17,198 nt of DNA, from positions 1 to 17,198 of the forward strand of contig CAIJNA010000116.1 in assembly GCA_903821805.1 (NCBI GenBank), written 5' to 3'. The notes beneath the pieces were generated by a model that had not been told where the DNA came from, made no database searches, and was given only the letters and a program-made list of their open reading frames with translations. Both the position numbers and the translations under genes were made by a program. This DNA comes from an uncultured Campylobacterota bacterium. GTDB taxonomy: Bacteria > Campylobacterota > Campylobacteria > Campylobacterales > Arcobacteraceae. Shown here piece by piece: positions 6,275 through 14,077 of the stretch. Each line of letters opens with the position of its first letter. The stretch's first letter is position 1.

Positions 6275-8092
6275 TTATTGTTGTATTTGTGTATCAGATC
6301 GAGCTATTGTTGAAGCGTAAGTTTTGTTGTACCAAGCGCTAAAAAGCCATAAAGCGTAAGTGTGTTGTTTTAATTTATTTTCTTTTGCATACAAAAAAAG
6401 CTCTTTTATATATAGTTCATTAAATAAATTGTGACTTTGATTTGCTTTTAGTATCTCAATCAATAAGTCATCTCCAAACTCCTCCATCAGCCATTCATTA
6501 TATGGACTATTAAACCCTTTTTTTCTTCTATTGATTATCTCTTGCGGTATATACTTAGAAGCAATTTTTTTGAGTAAGTATTTGTTGGTATTACCTAGCT
6601 TTAATTTACTTTCGATACTAAATACTGTGTCTACAAGATTAAAATCTAAAAATGGATTCCTAGTTTCTACTCCATTTGCACCACAAATTTTATCTACTTT
6701 TGATAGTAAGCTTTCCCCTAGCCAAATATCCATATCAATGCTACTCATCCAATCAATACGGTCACTTTTCTCGACCGGTTCATCAAATAATGGTATTTTT
6801 TTGAATAATTTAGCTTTTTGTAGTTTTGTAAAAATTTCACCAAAACTATTATAGAGATTGTCATCATTAAATATTCTTTGAAGATATTCAATCTCTTTAG
6901 TATTTGAAGAGGCTGTTCCAAGGTTTAGTTTTAGAAATTTCTTCTGTTCATTGGATAATGTCTTTTTAAATTCGTAATAATCATAAAATTTTTGATAATT
7001 GTTGTATCCTAAAAATAGCTCATCACTTCCTTCTCCGCTAAATACGGTTTTTATCCCTACGCTTTTGATAGTTTTCATGAGATGTAAAAGAGGATTTGCT
7101 GCATGGTCGCCATGGGGCTCTTCAATTGCATCCAAAACCTCATCAAGATTGTCAATAAAATCTTGTTTTTTAAATCTAATCTCATAGTGTTCACTGCCTA
7201 TATCTATGGCAATTTTTTTTGCATATGGAAGCTCACAATATTTTTCATATCCCTCATATCCAACACTAAAGGTTTTAATCTTCTTGCCACTTAAATTCGC
7301 ATACATTGTACTTACAAGACTACTGTCTATTCCACCACTAAGCAAAGAGCCAATTTCAACATCACTATTCATTCGGAGCTCAACGCTTTTGATTAAGTCT
7401 TTTTCGCACATATCTAGTGCAATCTTTTCTTCATAAATTCTTTTATATGTTTTTAATCGATAGTATTTTTTGATTCTTAATTTTTCATTCTCAAACACAC
7501 AATATGATGCTTTTGGAAGTTTTAAAATGCCATCATAAAAAGTATTTGGAGTGAGCGGCGTGAAATATTGAAGATATTGACTAAGTGCTATTTTATTTAA
7601 CTTTGGTGTAAATCCAAGCAGTTGTATAATAGGTTTGATGGTGCTTGAAAATATAAATCTACCATTTGATGAATAATAATAAAAAGGCTTTTTACCATAT
7701 CTATCTCGGGCACAAAAGTAACGATTTTTTGATTTATCATAAATGCAAAAACTAAATGCACCATTTAGAAGTTTTAGAAATTCAGTGTCATATTTTTGAT
7801 ACAGTCTTACTATGACCTCGGTATCAGAAGTCGTTTTGCATACCAAACTTTCATCTTGTGTCAGTTCTTTGTAGTTGTATATTTCACCGTTGAAAACTAT
7901 CAGCAGATCGTCAAAACACATTGGCTGATTTGCTTCACTATCTAAATCAATTATACTTAGTCTAGTATGCCCAAAATAGTTATAACCAATTTGTTTTGTA
8001 CTAATATTATCAGGTCCTCTATTTTGAAGTAGTTTAAGAGCTTCGCTAAAATTAGATTCCGGCGTAAAATTAATCCCAAGTATTCCACACAT
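6275..8092 (-). CDS. asnB: Glutamine-hydrolysing asparagine synthetase AsnB
   Basis: This 605-residue class-II amidotransferase makes asparagine from aspartate, ATP and glutamine. The N-terminal glutaminase domain has the catalytic Cys2 in MCGILG, RGPD (25-28) and NGEIYNY (68-74). The synthetase domain has the ATP pyrophosphatase loop SGGIDSS (252-258) and GEGSDELFLGY (353-363). It shares a TAATG overlap with the permease upstream and is followed at 12 bases by the yqaA-like gene. AsnB homologs sometimes amidate cell-surface sugars or peptides rather than aspartate. No surface-polysaccharide genes are nearby here, so ordinary asparagine synthesis is the simpler reading. Confidence 0.94.
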   Translation of the reverse strand: MCGILGINFTPESNFSEALKLLQNRGPDNISTKQIGYNYFGHTRLSIIDLDSEANQPMCFDDLLIVFNGEIYNYKELTQDESLVCKTTSDTEVIVRLYQKYDTEFLKLLNGAFSFCIYDKSKNRYFCARDRYGKKPFYYYSSNGRFIFSSTIKPIIQLLGFTPKLNKIALSQYLQYFTPLTPNTFYDGILKLPKASYCVFENEKLRIKKYYRLKTYKRIYEEKIALDMCEKDLIKSVELRMNSDVEIGSLLSGGIDSSLVSTMYANLSGKKIKTFSVGYEGYEKYCELPYAKKIAIDIGSEHYEIRFKKQDFIDNLDEVLDAIEEPHGDHAANPLLHLMKTIKSVGIKTVFSGEGSDELFLGYNNYQKFYDYYEFKKTLSNEQKKFLKLNLGTASSNTKEIEYLQRIFNDDNLYNSFGEIFTKLQKAKLFKKIPLFDEPVEKSDRIDWMSSIDMDIWLGESLLSKVDKICGANGVETRNPFLDFNLVDTVFSIESKLKLGNTNKYLLKKIASKYIPQEIINRRKKGFNSPYNEWLMEEFGDDLLIEILKANQSHNLFNELYIKELFLYAKENKLKQHTYALWLFSAWYNKTYASTIARSDTQIQQ

Positions 8093-9009
8093 TACAGGCC
8101 ACCAAAAATAAGATGCACAGCCTGCAGTAAAAAATAAAAAAGCACTAAAAAAGATATTGTTGAAAATAATATTATGCTTGTAACATCAAGTGGTTTGCAA
8201 TCATATAATGCGGCCAGATTCACATTATTTACAGCTAGTGGAGTTGCCAGTGATATCACTAAAATACTTGCAATAAAAGGACTCAGTCCAAAACTAATTG
8301 AAATCAAAATCCCTACAGCTGGAAGCAATAAAAGTTTAGCAATCGATGTAAAAAATGTTAATTTGAAGTTGTTGATCTTAAATCCAACTTTTGCAAGGTA
8401 AATACCAAATATAATAAGTTGTAGCACAATTGTCGAATAAGCTCCCATCTCTAATGCTTTATCAATTTCTGGAATAATACTTAAGTTTAAATAATTGAAA
8501 ATTATAGCAAATATAGCAAACCATAAAATAGGAATTTTTGCCATCGAAATAATTGATTGTTTGAATGTGTATTTTTCTCTTGCTAAAAAATATATTCCAA
8601 TAGTGTATATAAAAAATATATTTGCAATATTGATAATACTAGTAAAAGGAACACTTTCCATGCCAAATAAAGCTATTCCAAGTGGAATTGCTAGATTCCC
8701 AGTATTCCCGATAAGTCCAGTGCTAATAAAAATCGATCTATCTTTTTTGTTTTTGAAAATTGAATTACTAATAAGCATTAGACAAACAAGTGTTACGGTT
8801 ACAGTTATAAAGTAAACAAATGGAGTCAGTATGAGATCATAATTTATTTTTGTTCTTGTAAGTCCCCAAAATGTTAGGATTGGTTGAAGAAAATATATAG
8901 AGATTAAAATTAATGATTTTTCTTCGATTTCATTTTTGAATATTTTTTTCGCAGCAAATCCTAGAACGATAAAAAAATAAATAACCAAAATAGAGATCAG
9001 TGCTTCCAT
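8092..9009 (-). CDS. AEC (auxin efflux carrier) family permease
   Basis: This 305-residue, highly hydrophobic protein has about ten membrane helices in two five-helix halves, as in AEC-family transporters. The half-site motif GNTGNLAIPLG (101-111) matches the conserved N-x-G-N-x-x-x-P of the first half; a matching region near the C-terminus includes ATPLAVNNVNLAALY. Family members export or exchange organic acids and amino-acid-like anions such as malonate or malate; the substrate cannot be read from the sequence. It is the first gene of the operon, with an AAGAAAG ribosome site, and overlaps asnB by one base. Confidence 0.9.
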   Translation of the reverse strand: MEALISILVIYFFIVLGFAAKKIFKNEIEEKSLILISIYFLQPILTFWGLTRTKINYDLILTPFVYFITVTVTLVCLMLISNSIFKNKKDRSIFISTGLIGNTGNLAIPLGIALFGMESVPFTSIINIANIFFIYTIGIYFLAREKYTFKQSIISMAKIPILWFAIFAIIFNYLNLSIIPEIDKALEMGAYSTIVLQLIIFGIYLAKVGFKINNFKLTFFTSIAKLLLLPAVGILISISFGLSPFIASILVISLATPLAVNNVNLAALYDCKPLDVTSIILFSTISFLVLFYFLLQAVHLIFGGL

Positions 9010-9062
9010 ATTAACTTTCTTATATTGCAGATTTTAAAAATTGTGATTTAATTTGTGTTTTC

Positions 9063-9173
9063 ATGGTGGGTATAAAAATGATAGCAAAATTGATAAAATT
9101 TGTTTTTTGCATATCGTCCCTTAACTCTATATTAGGCTTTGATTGTAGCAAAAAAGGTATTATAAAATCTTAA
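9063..9173 (+). CDS. Possible 36-residue secreted peptide (doubtful ORF)
   Basis: This short open frame in the AEC-metH gap encodes a peptide with an inner ATG at 9078 preceded by a G-rich GGTGGG. From that ATG it reads like a signal peptide: lysines, then a hydrophobic run (FVFCISSL) and a GFDCSKKG tail. The FDCSK segment recalls the start of small DUF1311-type secreted proteins, so it could be a remnant of one. It overlaps the likely metH promoter, which argues against it. It may well be chance in AT-rich DNA. Confidence 0.2.
   Translation: MVGIKMIAKLIKFVFCISSLNSILGFDCSKKGIIKS
9161..9168 (+). promoter_or_regulatory. Candidate -10 box of metH
   Basis: TATAAAAT lies about 33 bases before the metH ATG and would start transcription near 9175, leaving a leader of about 25 bases. 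A second candidate, TAAAAT just before 9191, would leave almost no leader. The short distance leaves no room for a SAM or cobalamin riboswitch. The remainder of the 191-base gap holds no other clear site apart from the small ORF. Confidence 0.45.
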
Positions 9174-9200
9174 ACGCCATTGTTGTAAAATGTAAACCTT

Positions 9201-12200
9201 ATGAAAAATAAAATATTAAATTTAATAAAACAAAAACCTCTGATAATTGATGGTGCGATGGGAACACAACTCCAATCGTTTGATATTCCAAATGAAGCTT
9301 GGATAGATGAAAATGGCCAAAATCAAGAAGGTTGTAACGAACTTCTTAATGCCACTGCTCCATACATTTTGGAGCAAATCCACGAATCTTATGCGCAAGC
9401 AGGCGCAGATATGATAAAAACTAACACGTTTGGTTCGATGGATTGGGTTCTTGATGAGTATGACATTGGACATAGAAGTTATGAGCTTTCAAAACTTGGT
9501 GCTTCACATGTAAAAAAAATCTGTGAAAAATATTCAACTGAAGAAAAACCAAGATTTGTATTGGGTTCAATAGGGCCAGGAACAAAATTACCAAGTTTAA
9601 AACATATAGATTATGACACTATGTATAAAGGCTACGTGACAATGGCAAAAGGTCTTGTTGATGGCGGGGTTGACGTATTTTTACTTGAAACTTGTCAAGA
9701 TCCATTGCAAATTAAAGTAGCGCTTCATGCACTCCAAGATACAGCACCACAAATTCCAGTTATGGTTAGCGTAACCATAGAACTTAGCGGAACTATGCTA
9801 ATTGGTACAGATGCAACAACAATAGCAACTATTTTGGAGCCATTTGATATTTTATCTTTGGGGTTTAACTGCGGTACTGGACCTGAGCAGGTCAAAAAGC
9901 ATATTGAAATTCTTTCTGAAATATCAAACAAACCTTTATCTGTGCATGCAAATGCAGGGCTCCCACAAAATAGAGGTGGAAAAACTTTTTATCCAATGGG
10001 AGATGCTGAATTTGCCAATATTGAAAAAACATTTATGCTTTACAACGGTGTTTCATTTTTGGGAGGATGCTGCGGAACTACTCCAGCACACATAAAAGCT
10101 TTAAGTGACGCAGTATCAAATATGATACCAAAAATAGCACTTGGTAGCCATCCAAAAAGCTTAGCTTCTCTTTTTGCACCAGTTCCTTTAAAACAAAAAC
10201 CTGCACCATTATTGATTGGCGAAAGAAGCAATGCAACAGGAAGCAAGGCATTTAGAGAGCTTTTAAAAGCGAATGATTATGAGTCAACTTTAAGCGTAGC
10301 GCAAGAGCAAGTTCGCGCAGGTGCACACGTTATTGATGTCAGTGTTGGATTTGCAGGTAGAGATGAAACAAAAGATATGAATGAAGTTGTTTCTCTTTAT
10401 GCCTCAAAAATAGCACTTCCTTTAATGCCAGATAGTACACAAATTAAAGCTCTTGAAGAAGCATTGAAATTGATAGGCGGGAAAGCAATTATAAATTCAG
10501 TAAATCTTGAAGATGGAATTGAAAGATTTGATGAGATTTGTAAAATGGCTAAAAAGTTTGGAGCAAGTCTTGTTTGTCTTACAATTGATGAAGTTGCGAT
10601 GGCAAAAACAAGAGAAAAGAAAGTTGAAATTGCAGAAAGAATTTACCAAAGGGCTGTAAATCTACATAAAATCGATCCAGAAGATTTGGTATTCGATATG
10701 CTTGTTTTCACTATCGGTTCAGGAGACGAAGAATATCATACTGCAGGAATAGAAACAATTGAAGCCATAAGAGAATTTACAACTATGCATCCGGAAGTTT
10801 CTACAACTTTAGGGCTTTCAAATATCTCTTTCGGGCTTGACGCAAAAGCTCGTGTTTACCTGAATAGTATATTTTTGCATCACTGCATAGAAGCTGGTTT
10901 GAGCTCCGCAATTGTAAATGTTAAGCACCTTGTCCCTAGACACAAAATGAGAGAAGCAGATATCAAAGCTTGTGAGGATCTGTTGTTCAATAATAGAGAA
11001 AATGGCGATCCATTATTTGCTTTTATTGATCATTTTAGTGATATTGAAGCTGTTGCTGAGCAAAGTGATGAGGAATTTGCAACATTAGCTAGTGATGAAA
11101 AAATAAAAAAATTGCTTTTAGATGGTGCGAAAGAAAAAATTATAGCCCTTGCTTTAGTTCTTAAAGACGAGGTTAGTGCAGAAGTTATAGTAAATGAATG
11201 GCTCATAGATGGAATGAAAATTATTGGGGAATTATTTGGAAATGGTCAAATGCAACTCCCGTTTGTTCTTCAAAGTGCAGAAACAATGAAAGCTTGCGTT
11301 GATGCGCTTACACCTTATTTGCCAAAAATTGAAAAAGAAAGTGATACAACTTTGGTTCTTGGAACAGTTAAGGGCGATGTTCATGATGTTGGAAAAAATT
11401 TAGTTGATATTATTCTTTCAAATAATGGTTTTAAGGTTGTTAATATTGGTATTAAAGTTAGTATTGACGCATTCATAAAAAGTGCCAAAGAGTGTAATGC
11501 AATGGCTATAGGAATGAGTGGACTCCTTGTTAAATCGACTAATGAAATGAGAAGTAATTTGGAAGTTTTAAAAGAATCTGGAATCGATTTACCCATATTA
11601 ATTGGTGGCGCAGCTCTTACAAAACAATTCGTTGATGATTTCTGTAGACCTATCTATGATGGACCAATTTTTTACTGTAGAGATGCTTTTGATGGTGTTG
11701 TTGCTATGCAAAGACTTGAAGAGGCTAATGGAGATTTTAGCAAAATAGATACAAATATGGCAGCAGATTTGGTACAAATTGATATTTCAAAAAAAGAAGA
11801 AAAAGTTGAATTTGACGCATTAATTCACACACCAAAACTTTTGTCAAATCACCAAACTTATAATCCGCCATTTTTTGGACGAAAAGTTGTGGTTGCACCA
11901 AAAGAATATATAGAAAATACCACTAAAACAATAGCTTCTAAAATTGAATGCAATATTAGTTTTGATAATGAACTAGCATTTAAATGGACAAATCATAGAG
12001 TTCTGTTTAGACAAAGATGGGGATATAAGAGAAATAAAATGACAGTCGACGCTTTTAAAAAGCAGGAAGAAAATATAGTGGTTCCATTATATGAGAGACT
12101 TAAAAAGCAATTCTTAGACGAAAATATTTTTTCTCCAATTGCACTTTATGGTTATTTTTACTGTAAAAGTGAAGATAATAAGTTGCATATTTTTGATGAG

Positions 12201-12701
12201 AACAAACAAACAATTTTAACAACATTTACTTTCCCAAGACAGGGTCGAGCTCCACATAGATGTCTGGCTGACTATTTTAAAAGTGATGAGTTTGATGTTG
12301 TTGGATTCACATTGGCTAGTAGCGGCCATAATATTACACCATTTGAGAGAAATCTTTACGATGAAGGAAAATTTGGAGAATACTATAGTGTTCATGGCCT
12401 TGGAGTAGAGCTAGCAGAAGCAATGGCAGAAATTTTACATAAACAAATTAGGTTGGATTTGGATATTGCAAAAAATGAAAAACCAACACTAAATGACGTT
12501 AGAATGAAACAATATCAAGGCTGTAGATATAGTCCTGGATACGCTGCATGTCCTGACTTATCAATGAATAGACAAATCTTTGATTTGCTAAATCCTGAAG
12601 ATTTCGGAATAACACTGAGTGAAACTTTCCAGATTGATCCAGAGCAAAGTACTGTAGCTATTGTTGTTCCAAATAAGGAAGCGAACTATTTTAATATATG
12701 A
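9201..12701 (+). CDS. metH: Cobalamin-dependent methionine synthase MetH
   Basis: This 1166-residue enzyme transfers the methyl of methyltetrahydrofolate through cobalamin to homocysteine. Domains in order: homocysteine-binding (about 1-310) with zinc ligands C224, C290 and C291 in GGCCGTTP; pterin-binding (about 335-600) opening with LLIGERSNATGS; cap (about 630-715); B12-binding with D726-x-H728-x-x-G731, where H728 is the lower axial ligand; and the AdoMet-dependent reactivation domain (about 880-1166) with CRYSPGYAACPD near 1107-1118. All four functions are present, at slightly less than the E. coli length. The start is chosen because the Hcy fold begins at once (IIDGAMGTQLQ). No strong ribosome site is visible. 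Confidence 0.97.
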   Translation: MKNKILNLIKQKPLIIDGAMGTQLQSFDIPNEAWIDENGQNQEGCNELLNATAPYILEQIHESYAQAGADMIKTNTFGSMDWVLDEYDIGHRSYELSKLGASHVKKICEKYSTEEKPRFVLGSIGPGTKLPSLKHIDYDTMYKGYVTMAKGLVDGGVDVFLLETCQDPLQIKVALHALQDTAPQIPVMVSVTIELSGTMLIGTDATTIATILEPFDILSLGFNCGTGPEQVKKHIEILSEISNKPLSVHANAGLPQNRGGKTFYPMGDAEFANIEKTFMLYNGVSFLGGCCGTTPAHIKALSDAVSNMIPKIALGSHPKSLASLFAPVPLKQKPAPLLIGERSNATGSKAFRELLKANDYESTLSVAQEQVRAGAHVIDVSVGFAGRDETKDMNEVVSLYASKIALPLMPDSTQIKALEEALKLIGGKAIINSVNLEDGIERFDEICKMAKKFGASLVCLTIDEVAMAKTREKKVEIAERIYQRAVNLHKIDPEDLVFDMLVFTIGSGDEEYHTAGIETIEAIREFTTMHPEVSTTLGLSNISFGLDAKARVYLNSIFLHHCIEAGLSSAIVNVKHLVPRHKMREADIKACEDLLFNNRENGDPLFAFIDHFSDIEAVAEQSDEEFATLASDEKIKKLLLDGAKEKIIALALVLKDEVSAEVIVNEWLIDGMKIIGELFGNGQMQLPFVLQSAETMKACVDALTPYLPKIEKESDTTLVLGTVKGDVHDVGKNLVDIILSNNGFKVVNIGIKVSIDAFIKSAKECNAMAIGMSGLLVKSTNEMRSNLEVLKESGIDLPILIGGAALTKQFVDDFCRPIYDGPIFYCRDAFDGVVAMQRLEEANGDFSKIDTNMAADLVQIDISKKEEKVEFDALIHTPKLLSNHQTYNPPFFGRKVVVAPKEYIENTTKTIASKIECNISFDNELAFKWTNHRVLFRQRWGYKRNKMTVDAFKKQEENIVVPLYERLKKQFLDENIFSPIALYGYFYCKSEDNKLHIFDENKQTILTTFTFPRQGRAPHRCLADYFKSDEFDVVGFTLASSGHNITPFERNLYDEGKFGEYYSVHGLGVELAEAMAEILHKQIRLDLDIAKNEKPTLNDVRMKQYQGCRYSPGYAACPDLSMNRQIFDLLNPEDFGITLSETFQIDPEQSTVAIVVPNKEANYFNI

Positions 12702-13905
12702 TGTAATCATTATTGGTTCAGGAGCAGCTGGTTTGATGGCTGCAATTTCATCAAAAAAACATAAGCAAAAAGTTTTGATTTTGGAACAACTTGACGAGAT
12801 AGCAATTAAGCTAAAAGCAACAGGAGGAGGACGATGTAATCTCACAAATACTCTTTCTTTGGAACCATTTATGGAGAAATTTGGGAAAAATGGAAGATTT
12901 ATGAGGGATGCGTTAATTGCATTTTCATCGTCTGATTTACAAGAATTTATGTCAGATATAGGAGTTCAAACGCATGCTCCAGATGGCTTTAGGATTTTTC
13001 CAACAACTCACAAATCAACAACAATCATTGAGGCTATTAAGTGTAAACTACTTCTTGATGGAATAGAAGTTCAATGTAGCCAAAAAGCACTAGAGATTAC
13101 TAAAAAAGAAAATATTTTTTGCATTAAAACAACTAGTGATATTTTTTATAGTCATAATTTAGTTATTGCAACAGGCGGCTCAGGATACAAAAATCTAGGC
13201 GCAACTGGTGAAGGCTACGAATTTGTTAAAAGCTTCGGTCATAGTCTTAAAAAATTATATCCAGCAATGATGCCACTTCTTGTTAAAGATGATTGGGTTT
13301 CAAAATGTACTGCAGACACAATAGCCAAGGCAACAATTCAAGTGGATATCAAAAAATACAATAAACTCAAAGCAACTGGTGATTTAATATTTTCTAAAAA
13401 TGGAATAAGGGGTCCGGTTGTACTTGATTTTGCAAGAGAAATTACACCACTTTTTGATACTTTTGATGAGATCCCAGTCATAGTAAATATGATTAAAGAA
13501 AAAACAGAAAACGATTTGATTGAGCTTTTTAAGGTAACTCCTACAGAAACAATATCAAATGTTTTGCTTCAAATTCTCCCAAAGTCCATTATACAAGAGC
13601 TGCTAAAAATATCTAAAATATGTGAAAACAGTACATACAAAAGCATAAGTGGTGAAGAAAAAATTAATCTGCTTAGAATTTTGACAAAAACACCAATGAC
13701 AATAAACGGCAGTGATGGTTTTAAACTAGCCATGATAACAAGAGGTGGAATAAATCTAAAAGAGATAAATCCAGCATCAATGGAGAGTAAAATAATTTCT
13801 AATTTGTATTTTGCTGGGGAAATTGTAGATATTGATGGACCGTGTGGTGGATATAATCTTCAATGGGCATTTTCTAGTGGTTTTTTAGCTGGATCTCTTA
13901 AATAA
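12661..13905 (+). CDS. BaiN/HI0933-family FAD-dependent flavoprotein
   Basis: Up to 414 residues; a NAD(P)/FAD-dependent oxidoreductase of the HI0933/YhiN/BaiN type. It shows an N-terminal Rossmann motif (GSGAAG, residues 19-24), the family hallmark GGGRCNLTN (55-63), PDGFRIFPTTHKS, ATGGSGYKNLGATGEG and the C-terminal GEIVDIDGPCGGYNLQWAFSSG. The physiological reaction is generally unknown. The start is uncertain: the only ordinary start codons in frame before the FAD motif are TTG at 12661 and 12664, both inside metH and without a ribosome site. A good AAGGAAG site lies six bases before an ATT at 12688, which would give MLIYDVIIIGSG, a typical N-terminus. The outer boundary is listed here. 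Translation is probably coupled to metH. Confidence 0.9.
   Translation: MLFQIRKRTILIYDVIIIGSGAAGLMAAISSKKHKQKVLILEQLDEIAIKLKATGGGRCNLTNTLSLEPFMEKFGKNGRFMRDALIAFSSSDLQEFMSDIGVQTHAPDGFRIFPTTHKSTTIIEAIKCKLLLDGIEVQCSQKALEITKKENIFCIKTTSDIFYSHNLVIATGGSGYKNLGATGEGYEFVKSFGHSLKKLYPAMMPLLVKDDWVSKCTADTIAKATIQVDIKKYNKLKATGDLIFSKNGIRGPVVLDFAREITPLFDTFDEIPVIVNMIKEKTENDLIELFKVTPTETISNVLLQILPKSIIQELLKISKICENSTYKSISGEEKINLLRILTKTPMTINGSDGFKLAMITRGGINLKEINPASMESKIISNLYFAGEIVDIDGPCGGYNLQWAFSSGFLAGSLK
12675..12681 (+). promoter_or_regulatory. Shine-Dalgarno site inside the metH 3' end
   Basis: AAGGAAG is the only convincing ribosome site near the flavoprotein start. Its spacing favours initiation at ATT 12688 (six bases) over ATA 12694 (twelve bases) and excludes the upstream TTG codons. 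An ATG at 12698 that overlaps the metH stop is in another frame and ends after two codons. Confidence 0.5.
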
Positions 13906-13987
13906 CAAGAATTTTAAGATCACCATATTTATAAATCAATTGTAGAAACTTTTTTAGTGATTTTATTGCACACTGGTTGAAAAATAG

Positions 13988-14002
13988 TGTATATTTTATA
14001 CA
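13988..14002. repeat. Palindrome upstream of the ATP-grasp operon (possible operator)
   Basis: TGTATA and TATACA flank a TTT spacer. The centre lies about 50 bases upstream of the predicted start of transcription, where an activator might bind. The rest of the 13906-14077 gap holds a promoter and ribosome site but no clear terminator for the flavoprotein gene. A chance dyad in AT-rich DNA cannot be excluded. Confidence 0.3.
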
Positions 14003-14033
14003 GTATTAAGATATCTTTTTCTTTACTTTGTAG

Positions 14034-14039
14034 TATAAT
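14034..14039 (+). promoter_or_regulatory. -10 box of the ATP-grasp operon
   Basis: A perfect TATAAT preceded by G, as in the epsilonproteobacterial consensus, predicts transcription start near 14046. This start lies after the TTG at 14042, so that codon cannot begin the ATP-grasp protein, and leaves a leader of about 32 bases containing the AGGAGG ribosome site. No clear -35 box is seen. Confidence 0.65.
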
Positions 14040-14065
14040 TTTTGAAAGACACTTTTAATTTCAAC

Positions 14066-14071
14066 AGGAGG
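14066..14071 (+). promoter_or_regulatory. Consensus Shine-Dalgarno deciding a TTG start
   Basis: AGGAGG is a full match to the anti-Shine-Dalgarno sequence and lies six bases before TTG 14078. It is the strongest ribosome site in the window and fixes the start of the ATP-grasp gene 36 bases inside the longest open frame. Confidence 0.8.
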
Positions 14072-14077
14072 CCTCAA

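Noticed and set aside
6531..7436. Plus-strand frames opposite asnB
   Set aside because: asnB on the minus strand has every catalytic motif intact through this region, so these are antisense shadows.
9010..9200. SAM or cobalamin riboswitch, or a MetJ-type box, before metH
   Set aside because: The likely leader is only about 25 bases, and the 191-base gap has no GC-rich multi-helix structure, no B12-box-like sequence and no AGACGTCT-type repeats.
13906..13985. Terminator after the flavoprotein gene
   Set aside because: Only weak complementarities with long loops or five-base arms are present, without a proper stem plus U-tract.
14042..14077. Longer start of the ATP-grasp protein at TTG 14042
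   Set aside because: It lies upstream of the predicted transcription start and has no ribosome site, while AGGAGG stands six bases before TTG 14078.
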